This document shows positions 1-7,734 of a DNA stretch of 12,864 nucleotides, one piece after another. The notes under the pieces are model-generated. The model saw only the letters and a program-made list of their open reading frames with translations. It ran no database searches and was not told the origin of the DNA. A program made the translations under genes and the position numbers. Positions within the stretch are counted from its first letter, which is position 1. Every line of letters starts with the position of its first letter. Origin of the DNA: Beroe ovata (taxonomy: Eukaryota; Ctenophora; Nuda; Beroida; Beroidae); the NCBI GenBank assembly GCA_946803715.1, contig CAMPET010000076.1, positions 120,537 to 133,400 of the forward strand, read 5' to 3'.

Positions 1-1
1 G

Positions 2-853
2 CTGAATCACATGAGAACTTCACCTGCATCTGTGAACTGTGAATGTGATGAAGTGAATGCTGCATTGACACGTGTGAACACAGTTCCCATTGCAACAGAA
101 ATGACCAATGCTCTTACTCAGGAATCATTTCCTGATGATGAGATGAATCACACAGATGTATCATCATCAATAGCAGTATTTGACCTCCTCAAGGCTAAGT
201 CACTTGATCGTGACCCTGTTGAAGATTTGACTGTTCATGATCTTAGTGTGCAAGAAGATAAACACAAAATGACGATGGCCAGGTCAGCAGATGATACAAG
301 GAAACCTGACAGCGGTTTGGAATCTGAACGAGAAAGTCATCACAAGTCAGAGTCTCATGCTACCAGTACCAAACAAAATGAGGACGTCTCAGCTGCGAAA
401 GATAAGAGAAAACGTGTGCCACTTCTTGATACAGTTGATGATGCGGGCCCTAGTGCTGACACAAATGTTCCGGGTCCCAAAAAACTGGTACCATTGACAG
501 CTGCACTCAGAGCATATCACTCAGAGAACTCCGCCTCCGTTCTGGTGTCCCCTGCAGGTGTCAAACAATCAAGCGATGACACCGCCCTCATGGGGTGCTC
601 TCCGGAGTCACCGACAGTCGACTTGAATGGGAACAATATGATAGTGGACTTCCATGTGCAACCGCCATCTGAGAAATGTGATCCTGGGAGAGTAGGAGTG
701 GCTAAGCAAAATACAGATTCAGTGAGTTTCACACTGTCAAATCTCGAGGAATCATCGGTTACCGTACAGCAGAAGAAGCATAATCCCAAGAAGGGGGCGG
801 GTGTTGGGGAAATTTTCAAGCGAATCTTCTGCCCATGTAGACATGTCAGTTGA
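2..853 (+). CDS. C-terminal coding exon of an unrecognised, probably disordered protein (5' partial)
   Basis: The frame is open from the window edge and stops at TGA 851-853. The first ATG is at 11 but no stop precedes it, so this is probably the 3' part of a longer protein and that ATG need not be the start. Counting from that Met gives 280 residues. They are rich in Ser, Asp, Glu, Lys and Thr with no membrane segment or domain I recognise, which suggests disorder. A basic cluster at about residues 130-135 (KDKRKR) could be a nuclear signal. The last 15 or so residues form a short amphipathic basic stretch with two Cys (EIFKRIFCPCRHVS), which could be lipid-modified and membrane-attached; that is inference. 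Codon use is steady over 850 bases, and the composition does not look like a chance ORF. Function unknown. No canonical AATAAA was seen just downstream. Confidence 0.6.
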   Translation: MNHMRTSPASVNCECDEVNAALTRVNTVPIATEMTNALTQESFPDDEMNHTDVSSSIAVFDLLKAKSLDRDPVEDLTVHDLSVQEDKHKMTMARSADDTRKPDSGLESERESHHKSESHATSTKQNEDVSAAKDKRKRVPLLDTVDDAGPSADTNVPGPKKLVPLTAALRAYHSENSASVLVSPAGVKQSSDDTALMGCSPESPTVDLNGNNMIVDFHVQPPSEKCDPGRVGVAKQNTDSVSFTLSNLEESSVTVQQKKHNPKKGAGVGEIFKRIFCPCRHVS

Positions 854-1264
854 CACGACTTGGATCCGATCCAACACATTATTTGAAGGACTCTATTCGA
901 CTCAGTACATGGAGTGAATATTTGCAAAAAAGGCGTTATGAATGAATTATAACTGAATTTTGAAAGCACTCTATAACTACTGTCTCTTAGTTTGGTCCAG
1001 AGTCAACGTAATATTTCACAAAATGATCGAAAAAATGGATTACGTATTAGTATGATGATTGGCGAATCATCAAAATCGATAAGTTTCCCCCGAAAATCAC
1101 CAAAATTAATAAGATTAAAATTGAAGTCTTGACGGTAGGTACTTGGTAATGTCATCGATCACTCACAATTCAGATTGATTAGGACTTTAATCTGTAATTA
1201 GCACAAAAAAGTCGGCCTACTTAATTCATCGATTCGACGAATCCAGTCTACAGTTCACAAGTTC
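854..1264. other. Convergent intergenic / 3' UTR region
   Basis: This AT-rich stretch lies between the stop of the left-hand gene (+) and the stop of the receptor gene (-), so it should hold both 3' UTRs. I see no coding exon, no strong repeat and no canonical AATAAA on the plus strand. The minus-strand frame running over 517-969 is antisense to the upstream exon and is not supported as a gene. Confidence 0.5.
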
Positions 1265-2317
1265 TCAGTCCAAAGTTGACTGGTCATGTACTAAACCCAG
1301 AGAAACTCCTACAGCCAAGTACCACTCTCGGATCACCTGTGTGCTCCCACTTTGCAGCAGTATCACAACATTACTCCCTAAACTCTGGACGAGGAGAAAG
1401 AGCACCTCCATCTTGTGCGTTCCCGAGATGGTACACACGAAGAACGCATAGACCTGCCCAGCGTAAGTGCTGCCCCCCGGGAACGTGTTGCACGATCCAC
1501 CGGAGGAGTAGAGCCCGAGAAGGTACAAGTTGAGTGTCAGGAAGTATAGCGATGAGATGAAGTTGATAACAAACAGGAGGAGGGCAGTTCTGTTAGCAGT
1601 CAGCCTCTCGTGGGGTCTGCAGCTCGGCTGTGGCGCGTACCCAACTCCCTGTCTAGCTTCATCAGAAGCTGGAGGTGTAATGAGGGGTGACTGTGAGTCG
1701 GCGTGGCGTTACATGCTCATGTTGAGATGTAACTTCACCAAAATGAAGAGGTTGATTCCCAGCGTTCCAAGACCCATGAGTACCACAATGGTGGAATGAA
1801 CCACTGAGAGGGAGAAGTGAGTGTCGTAGTTCGGGACATTGAGTGTGAGCCTTACCGTGAGGAATGCAATGGTTACTGCCCAGGAGATAGCAATGACTAG
1901 GTTGATTGCTCTCTTCAAATTTTCGGGTTGCCCTCTGATCAAAATGCCAAGTCTGAAGAGAGATATCTCAGCAAATACTGTGAGACTGGCGTAGAAAGAG
2001 GCGATCATCATGTTATCGAACCATTGTGATGAGCAATTCCCGTAGACATGAATAAGAAGTGCCGCATTGCTTGCCAGCCCGAGCATATCAATTGCCAGGT
2101 GGTTTAGGTACAGTTTGAGAACTGGCCGCTGTCTGACACCCTGTTTCACTGTGACGACAACGTTTAGGATGATAAGGAACAGGACCGCACTACCGATTAC
2201 CGGAATTATTTTCAGAACCACTGCTGTAAAAACTTCGTCAATATCATCAGATGTACTGTTACCAAAGTCGGGTGTGGTTATCTGTACGACAGACGTAATC
2301 ATCTGAATGTGATTCAT
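1265..2317 (-). pseudogene. Divergent class A-like seven-helix receptor, frame interrupted by one TAA
   Basis: One reading frame runs from ATG 2317-2315 to TGA 1267-1265 (350 codons), broken only by TAA at 1711-1709 (codon 203). Hydrophobic segments sit at about residues 31-57, 66-92, 103-126, 137-157, 171-196, 243-268 and 285-322, giving seven helices. The N-terminus is short and carries an Asn-Ser-Thr glycosylation site at residues 20-22. Landmarks fit the rhodopsin family: N52 in helix 1, LNHLAID (D77) in helix 2, a Cys (C95) before helix 3, R122 at the end of helix 3, W146 in helix 4. The DRY triplet is FRL and helix 7 has SLGSNVV in place of NPxxY. The stop lies in the third intracellular loop and the frame stays open and receptor-like on both sides. 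A 96-base intron (1617-1712; GTAACG...CTGCAG) would remove the stop in frame, so the gene may be intact. Other options are a young pseudogene or a sequencing error. Ligand unknown. Confidence 0.75.
1617..1712 (-). other. Possible 96-base intron that would remove the receptor's in-frame stop
   Basis: On the minus strand, GTAACG begins at 1712, inside the ATG-TAA codon pair, and CTGCAG ends at 1617. Removing the 96 bases keeps the frame, deletes the TAA and joins AT to A (Ile), so helix 5 runs into PHERLTANR and then helix 6. This shortens the third intracellular loop by 32 residues. Against it, the donor and the pyrimidine tract are weak, and the removed stretch reads as an ordinary open loop apart from the stop. 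Shorter AG choices at 22, 44, 64 and 85 bases break the frame. Confidence 0.35.
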
Positions 2318-2873
2318 ATCCTCAGTATGATACCTTATTAACAATCGACTATCTCAACAATTGGTGAATCATGCAACAATTTCAACGATAACGATTGGAC
2401 CCAAATCACAGAAATTACTGCTCCTCCCAATCGGAAAACGAGGAGTAGAAATGAACGAATGAGTAGATTCCCTATGAATATGATATGCAACTCTATTCTG
2501 AACTGGGGGCAAATTTCGGTGATGAAAGTCGTGCACATGGTGGTAATTTGAACCCTCAATCCCTCCATTGTGACACCCAGCTGACGATATAAACAATATT
2601 GGATTATCGGGAACCAAAAGTCAAAAGAATACGATTTTTGCTTCGCAGTTCGTGCATTTCATTTCATCAACATGATAAGACTATTATAACCGGTGAGAAG
2701 TGAGAACTGAGAGGACAAAAGTTTCTCCAAATCATATCAAACAGTTTTCACGCCTTATAAATAAGTTGCTCTCTACGGTCAAATACTAGCAGAAAGTATT
2801 TGATATCAATTCGACTGCCCACCTATTGTCAAATTGAATGCGGGCTCTGTAATAGTCAATGAGCAACGCCCAT
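2318..2873. other. Non-coding region upstream of the receptor
   Basis: This should contain the receptor's 5' UTR and promoter. The short minus-strand frames here (2338-2617) share no family resemblance and look like chance. The stretch ends at the target-site copy of the transposon (2866-2873). The sequence CAAATTGAATGCGGG at 2829-2843 recurs at 5608-5622. No promoter element could be assigned. Confidence 0.4.
2866..2873 (+). repeat. Left target-site duplication (ACGCCCAT)
   Basis: This is an exact 8-base match to 3944-3951. The match does not extend on either side, and it abuts the left inverted repeat directly. Confidence 0.8.
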
Positions 2874-3046
2874 GGGTATAGGACGCTAGGTCGGCGGACG
2901 CTAGGTCGGCGGACGGTAGGTCGGCGGCAGCAAACCAGGGTGGACGCTAGGTCGGGAGACTCCCACAGGGTGGACGCTAGGTCGGGAGACTCCCACAGGG
3001 TGGACGCTAGGTCGGGAGATTTGAATGTTTCTTTACGCTGATTAGG
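2874..3046 (+). repeat. Left terminal inverted repeat, made of minisatellite units
   Basis: A 7-base tip (GGGTATA) is followed by three 15-base units, GGACGCTAGGTCGGC, at 2881-2895, 2896-2910 and 2911-2925; the third has GGACGGTAGG. A 15-base linker (2926-2940) leads to two identical 30-base units (2941-2970, 2971-3000) and a partial third from 3001. Each 30-base unit carries CGCTAGGTCGGG followed by a small palindrome, GGGAGACTCCC. The tail at 3020-3046 is unique sequence that still pairs with the right end. A stray degenerate unit (CCGGGTCGGGAGACTC) lies inside the element near 3072-3087. Confidence 0.9.
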
Positions 3047-3249
3047 TAACATGCATATAGTATATCATACGCCGGGTCGGGAGACTCTAAACGTAGCATT
3101 AACTATTGTTGGTAAGGAGATAGCATTAGAGAGCCTCCTTCACATTCGCTAATAGATCCTATCATTTGATCCGCAGGAGAAACCGTTATGTGACCCACTG
3201 GTTCTTTGTTGACACCATTACTTACCGCTTGTATCCTGTCATCATATGT

Positions 3250-3606
3250 GACTCCCTCTGTCGCATGACACCATCCCATACTAGAGGCCGGGCACATCCG
3301 ATGGTTCCTACCTCGGATGTGTCCGGTGCCTTCGCCACCATCGCCGACTCCATCCCTCTCAACCTTGACCTGGACCCATTCTTCGGCTACTTTGAGAGGG
3401 CTTGGGTCAGTAGTGTCAGCGGTAACAGGTAAACGTGCTCGATTCCCTCTCGAGACCTGGAATCAAATCGACCGAGTGGAGTCTGGCATGAGCAGGACCA
3501 ACAACTGCTGTTAGTCAATCAACAAGACCTTCTCCGATGTTGTGGGGCATTCCAACCCCACTATCTACAACTTTCCAATGCAGTGCAGTTGGAGCAGTCC
3601 TACTTC
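3250..3606 (+). pseudogene. Remnant of MULE/FLYWCH-type transposase C-terminus
   Basis: In the frame of base 3166 the sequence reads a VPTSDVSGAF-like helix, then PFFGYFERAWV. After a frame change between about 3400 and 3428 it continues RARFPLETWNQ, then MSRTNN. After an in-frame TAG (3512-3514) it continues INKTFSDVVGHSNPTIYNF, and a further shift near 3580 gives AVQLEQSYF. The order YFE..W, FP.E.WN, RTNN, then HP.I...F, is the pattern I know from the C-terminal region of MULE-domain transposases and their FLYWCH-zinc-finger relatives. At least two frameshifts and one stop make it dead. No N-terminal zinc finger or catalytic DDE region is present, so this is a fragment caught between the inverted repeats. 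The match is from memory of the family, not from a search. Confidence 0.6.
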
Positions 3607-3770
3607 TAATTTGTATGAAGACTAGCTTATACAACATCTACTCGTTGTTATGTAGTACTGTGTAGGCACCCGTGCAGACCACTCTGTCACAGGAGTTGAT
3701 AGCCTAATCGCATTGCATGTTAGCGTTCTAATCAGGCTTCCCGACCTAGTGTCCTTGTATTCCGGTTCTA

Positions 3771-3943
3771 CCTTATCAGCGTAAGGAAACATTTAAATCT
3801 CCCGACCTAGCGTCCACCCTGTGGGAGTCTCCCGACCTAGCGTCCACCCTGTGGGAGTCTCCCGACCTAGCGTCCACCCTGGTTTGCGGCCGCCGACCTA
3901 CCGTCCGCCGACCTAGCGTCCGCCGACCTAGCGTCCGGCCCCC
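3771..3943 (-). repeat. Right terminal inverted repeat, made of minisatellite units
   Basis: This is the reverse complement of 2874-3046 with the same number and order of 15- and 30-base units. A NotI-like GCGGCCGC occurs where the left end has GGCAGC. A stray degenerate unit (CCCGACCTAGTGTCC) lies just inside, near 3740-3754, mirroring the one inside the left end. Confidence 0.9.
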
Positions 3944-3951
3944 ACGCCCAT
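3944..3951 (+). repeat. Right target-site duplication (ACGCCCAT)
   Basis: This is an exact copy of 2866-2873, immediately outside the right inverted repeat. Confidence 0.8.
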
Positions 3952-4798
3952 ATTCAATATTGGCTCAGTGTGTTGCGGCATGCTATCTTCCAGCATATTT
4001 GCCGACTTAGTGAGTGGGATTTTACCTGATAGTCGTGAAGATATCATGTAGCTTTTGTCTGCTATAGATTCTCATCACGCTTCCTTTTTCGTCAGAGTAG
4101 ACGGCACAACTTTCATAGACTCTCATGTAGCTATGTGGATATTTGATTAAGATAATCTTTATAGCATGACGTATAAAGTGTGGAACATAATTTAGTTGAG
4201 AAGTACTGATACATATAAATATAGCATGATCAAAACTACAAATTCAAATGAGTTGATTTGAACAAAAATCTGTAGATTAACAACACAACAACAAAGTTTT
4301 ACTCCGATATCAAAATATCAGATATCAAATGATTAAGGGATATTAAAATAATTAATAATGATTTTCAACAAGAATTATAATGATTTTCAACAAATAATTT
4401 TCCAACAGATTTAGATATTCATAATACATGATTCTCTGTGATTTCACTAAATAATAAACTTGATCGATATTTGATAATAATGAACTTAAACGATATTTGA
4501 TAAATAATAGAATTTCTGGAGTTGTACAATTAATGAAATAAATAATAAATTATCAAATAAACTGATCTACAGTATGAAATGAAATGTTAAACTACTCAGC
4601 TTAAGTTAACAAAAGAAGAAAATATTTATGCTTCATTTGATGATAATAATCCATATTTTTGAGGAACTTTCGGTGCATTTTCATGACCGAAATCAACACC
4701 TATCTACACTTAATACATGATCAGATACTTTCACTCTCACTGTCACCAACACATTACTCAAAGTCACGTGGGTCTCGGAGGCACTATCGTTCACCACA
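3952..4798. other. AT-rich region between the transposon and the annexin gene
   Basis: This includes the annexin 3' UTR on the minus strand. From about 4130 to 4640 it is very AT-rich, with short imperfect tandem copies: AATGATTTTCAACAA at 4357 and 4379, and two copies of an about 26-base unit sharing CGATATTTGATAA at 4457-4482 and 4483-4508. No exon was found. The plus-strand frame starting at 4659 is antisense to the annexin last exon. Confidence 0.5.
4357..4508 (+). repeat. Short degenerate AT-rich tandem repeats
   Basis: There are two copies of a 22-base unit beginning AATGATTTTCAACAA (4357-4378, and from 4379). There are two copies of an about 26-base unit, AACTT...CGATATTTGATAA (4457-4482, 4483-4508). 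These look like local slippage duplications with no sign of function. Confidence 0.55.
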
Positions 4799-7734
4799 TC
4801 AAGAACCTGCCGAAAAGCTACACTGGGAGAGGGTAACGAGGAGGGTCTTGCACTCTGGAGATAGGGTCGAACTCTCGATGAGGAGGGCAATCGTGTCGTT
4901 GTACTTCTGTTCGTACTCCTTCGATACCTTGTCCAGATCAATCTGGGTGTGGTTTCCGTTTAGTGAAGTTTTAACCTTTTCTGACCCTTATTGATACATG
5001 ATATTCTGTGGCAACGCCTCTTTTTTCTGCCAAGCAAAAAGAAATTTCTTTTCTACCAGGTGCATGCCATATTATTCTGTTGTCGAGCGATAATTATCAT
5101 GCTGCACAAAGTTCTTTAATCAGATACGCATATGATTAGACTCACGCTGTATCTTGTAGCAATAATCCACATCAAAACGGAGTTCAAATGCGATTTCCAT
5201 TTGGCTTCATAGAGGAATTTTGCGAGGAATTTAACCAACCCATTGTTTGCTATGTAAACTGAAATAAAGTTGGAGCTATCAGAAATTTGCAACGTTGGAA
5301 GCTGTGAATGAAATTTCTCCTCTCTTAGATCTTAATCTACGTTTCAATCTACGCTATGATCTACACTTCAATCTACGCTATGATCTACACTTCAATCTAC
5401 ACTGTGCTGATAGATACCTATACTGAGCAGAGCTTTCTGTAGGTGGAAGGAGAACTCTTGCAGGATAAGCTCTGTAATGTCGCTTCCAGATTCCTGGGGA
5501 CCAAGATATCCAGTTTATGATGTATAGTACATGGCAGTCACTACCCTGTACTATCAATGATTAACCCGGTAGTGATGTTCAAACCTACTGCGACTACCAA
5601 CGTATTTTCAAATTGAATGCGGGGCAGGGCTCTGCCAAGATTAGTTTATGACACGGTATAGTGACACATGCCGATCAATAGAAATTACACAGAACAGATA
5701 CACAAAATCATCTTACATCTAGGTAGTGCTGGAAGGTTAGTTTGAGTTGTTCCATGCTCCGATTGACAAACACCTCGTTGAATACGTTGCCTTCGCCATC
5801 CCACGTAAAATCGGTGACCTGTTGAAAACGAGACACTTATCAGTTTGACTTATCAGAATTGACTGATTTTCAGTAGCTTCGACGAATTTAAGTAAATTGA
5901 CTCAATTCACCTTCATTCGTCGAAGCCACTGAAAATATCCAAATTTCATAAGTACTCATCAGTTATCATAATATCACGTACCCTGCTGAGGTTTTTAGCA
6001 TCGAAAATCGCACGGTCCGTTTGCAGCAAAGTGCCCTTCGCATCTCTACCTCCCTAATGAAAAGCTTTGTCAATACCACGGCAAGAATTGGATTCGTGAA
6101 TAGTGAACCATCAAGTATAGTTGACGAGACAAGAATATGGTTATAAAGTCTACCTGAATCAGAGCTCCAACAAAGCGTTGAAATTCTCCGAGCAGATTCA
6201 TGGCCAAGACATCACTCAAATTCCTACTTTCATCTGAGGCAAAATTTGTTAAAATCGCAATCACTATAACTCAAAAGAAGATTGTAGCACTTATATAAAG
6301 TACCTATAATGCTTCCCCACCGAGAAAATTGGGATATCTGTAGGGTTCGCAGTAAGAGATCGGTAATGAGAGGCGTGGAACTCACTTGTCAGACCAGTGA
6401 AAGCTTGGTTTATTTCGTTGATTTGTAGAGGAGTGGAGCAAACTAGGATCATAGTGATGAGATCCACCGTTGTATTGTCGTTATCCTGTAATTATGATAT
6501 TGCAAAATAACCCGCTTTGAATCTTCTGTCTTACGCGTCACTGCGTGATAACGATCAAAATCCAAGACTAGAGATCCTCAATGATCATACTAGCTTATTA
6601 GGAGAACGCCTTGTATGAATAATCAAATTTCAAGCAAGTCGACCGGCAACTTATCTAAAGATCCATCTTCATTCTAAAAAAAGAAGAAGCATGATTTATA
6701 GCATGGGAACTAAACCTGGATGGTTCTATCCAGGAGGATAGCAGATGCCTTGGCATAACCAGCTAGGATGTATTGAGCAACAGAGAATGCGTCCCATGTC
6801 ATCTTCTCCTTCAGACTCCGGTTCAGATCCTGAGACAAACAATTGGACCATATTCAGCTGTCCTTTACTATAATAGGGATCGGACTACGGGTATGCGGGA
6901 CACTTTTCAAAACAGAGTCAAACTTGTGGCGAAATCTGCAACTAAATTGTTTTGCCGTCCTGGACACAAGACAAGTACAACCTTGAAATCACACGGAAAC
7001 TCTAATTGTCGCTGATAGATGATAATATCATGGCTGTCATCACAAACCTCTTGATAGAGGTCAGAGTAAGTCTTCATAACATCAAGATCCTGATTGCGTA
7101 CTATGGCAACCAGCACGTTGCAAACCTCTTCCATCTGGAATGTATCCTCCGCAAGCAATCGGCGGAGAGTTTGGAGCGCGTCTGAGGAAACGTTTTGTTT
7201 AGACGGGTGGTTGATAAGCTATGCCCACTATAACAGATCTTATTAGAGACCACACGCCTATATCAATTAGTAGAGCGACATTGCCCCAATGATACTGAAT
7301 TGTTAATATATAGGAAAAAAGGGGGTCGAATGTCGATTGTCGAACTTCAGCTAATTGAATGCGACCCCAAACGCTTGCCCCCAATCCCCCCAGCCCCCCG
7401 GGATACCTCTGACAGAGGGAGACACCCGGACTTCGTCAATCGAATCGACGAAGGCCCCTTCCTCGTCCGCAGACAGAGGAATGATCTCAGTCGTGCCGAC
7501 GTTGTTCATCTCGTAGATATCCTTCACTTGCTTGATGTCGATGAGCCCGGGAATATCATTAGTCTCGTTCAGCTCCCTCATCAGAGCTTTGATCTCGGGC
7601 AGGTCCGGGGAGTTCTGCATGTCGCATGCTCTCTGCAATTCTGCAGTCCTCACTTCCTCCCTCTGATTCTCGTATATCGCATCGTCCGTCTTCATGAATT
7701 CGTCACTGTCTCGGTAGGATATCATGGCGTCCAT
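4799..7734 (-). CDS. Divergent annexin, ten exons, calcium loops degenerate
   Basis: Exons on the minus strand: 7742-7407 (ATG at 7734), 7181-7048, 6829-6716, 6485-6386, 6233-6154, 6053-5982, 5818-5717, 5493-5418, 5258-5146, 4942-4799 (TGA 4801-4799). All joins keep frame and use GT...AG, giving about 420 residues. Residues 110-420 (311 residues) match an annexin core, which is about 310. Repeats 1-4 begin at about 110, 176, 258 and 344. Family signatures include LITMILVCSTPLQINEINQAF-like helices, NLSDVLAMNLLGEFQRF, EVFVNRSMEQLKLTF and, in repeat 4, ATRYSIDLDKVSKEY. Annexins bind acidic membranes through GxGT loops with a distant acidic residue. Here those loops read LLAEDTF, DNDNTT, DGEGN and EAKWKS, so only repeat 3 keeps GxG (G284, G286, with E323 as possible partner). 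Residues 1-109 are acidic and match nothing I know. An upstream exon is possible because 7742 is a splice acceptor. Membrane binding may be calcium-independent; this is inference. Confidence 0.85.
5345..5400 (+). repeat. 24-base tandem repeat in annexin intron 8
   Basis: Two identical 24-base units (5345-5368, 5369-5392), each containing CAATCTACGCTATGATC, are followed by an 8-base start of a third. Shorter related pieces lie upstream (5333-5344). The array lies in the intron between exons 5493-5418 and 5258-5146, starting 18 bases past the 5' splice site. Confidence 0.8.
5866..5936 (+). repeat. Inverted repeat (hairpin) in annexin intron 6
   Basis: The arms at 5866-5886 and 5916-5936 are 21 bases each, with one mismatch and a 29-base spacer. 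The core pair is CTTCGACGAA / TTCGTCGAAG. It lies in the intron between exons 6053-5982 and 5818-5717. It could be a remnant of a small inverted-repeat element or an RNA stem in the pre-mRNA. I saw no target duplication at its edges. Confidence 0.7.

Larger units (their letters stand above)
2874..3943 (+). mobile_element. Fold-back DNA transposon with minisatellite terminal repeats, Mutator-like, about 1.07 kb
   Basis: The element is bounded by inverted repeats at 2874-3046 and 3771-3943, both 173 bases, differing at about eight positions by eye (four of them TATA versus GGCC near the tip). Both ends begin with GGG. It is flanked by an exact 8-base direct repeat, ACGCCCAT, at 2866-2873 and 3944-3951, as expected of a target-site duplication. 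The interior holds a broken stretch resembling the C-terminal part of MULE/FLYWCH transposases. Long ends made of tandem units recall Foldback and Rehavkus elements, which are assigned to the Mutator group; those usually duplicate about 9 bases. The 8-base duplication also fits hAT or P elements, so the superfamily rests mostly on the interior remnant. The element lacks an intact transposase and could move only with help from another copy. Confidence 0.85.

Noticed and set aside
517-969. 150-residue minus-strand ORF
   Set aside because: It overlaps the plus-strand C-terminal exon on the opposite strand and shows no motif or splice context of its own.
1691-1712. A 22-base intron (GTAACG to CACAG) to bypass the receptor stop
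   Set aside because: It is too short for a normal intron and shifts the frame away from helices 6 and 7.
1276-1799. Plus-strand ORFs over the receptor gene
   Set aside because: They are antisense shadows of the seven-helix frame, and their peptides lack any recognisable pattern.
2881-3019. CRISPR-like array (regular 30-base units)
   Set aside because: The units abut with no unique spacers, are mirrored 0.75 kb away as the other transposon end, and the DNA is clearly eukaryotic.
2786-3052. Open frames on both strands through the minisatellite end of the transposon, giving repeated peptides
   Set aside because: The unit lengths (15 and 30) are multiples of three, so tandem copies stay open by arithmetic. 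The peptides only restate the DNA repeat and have no start context or family match.
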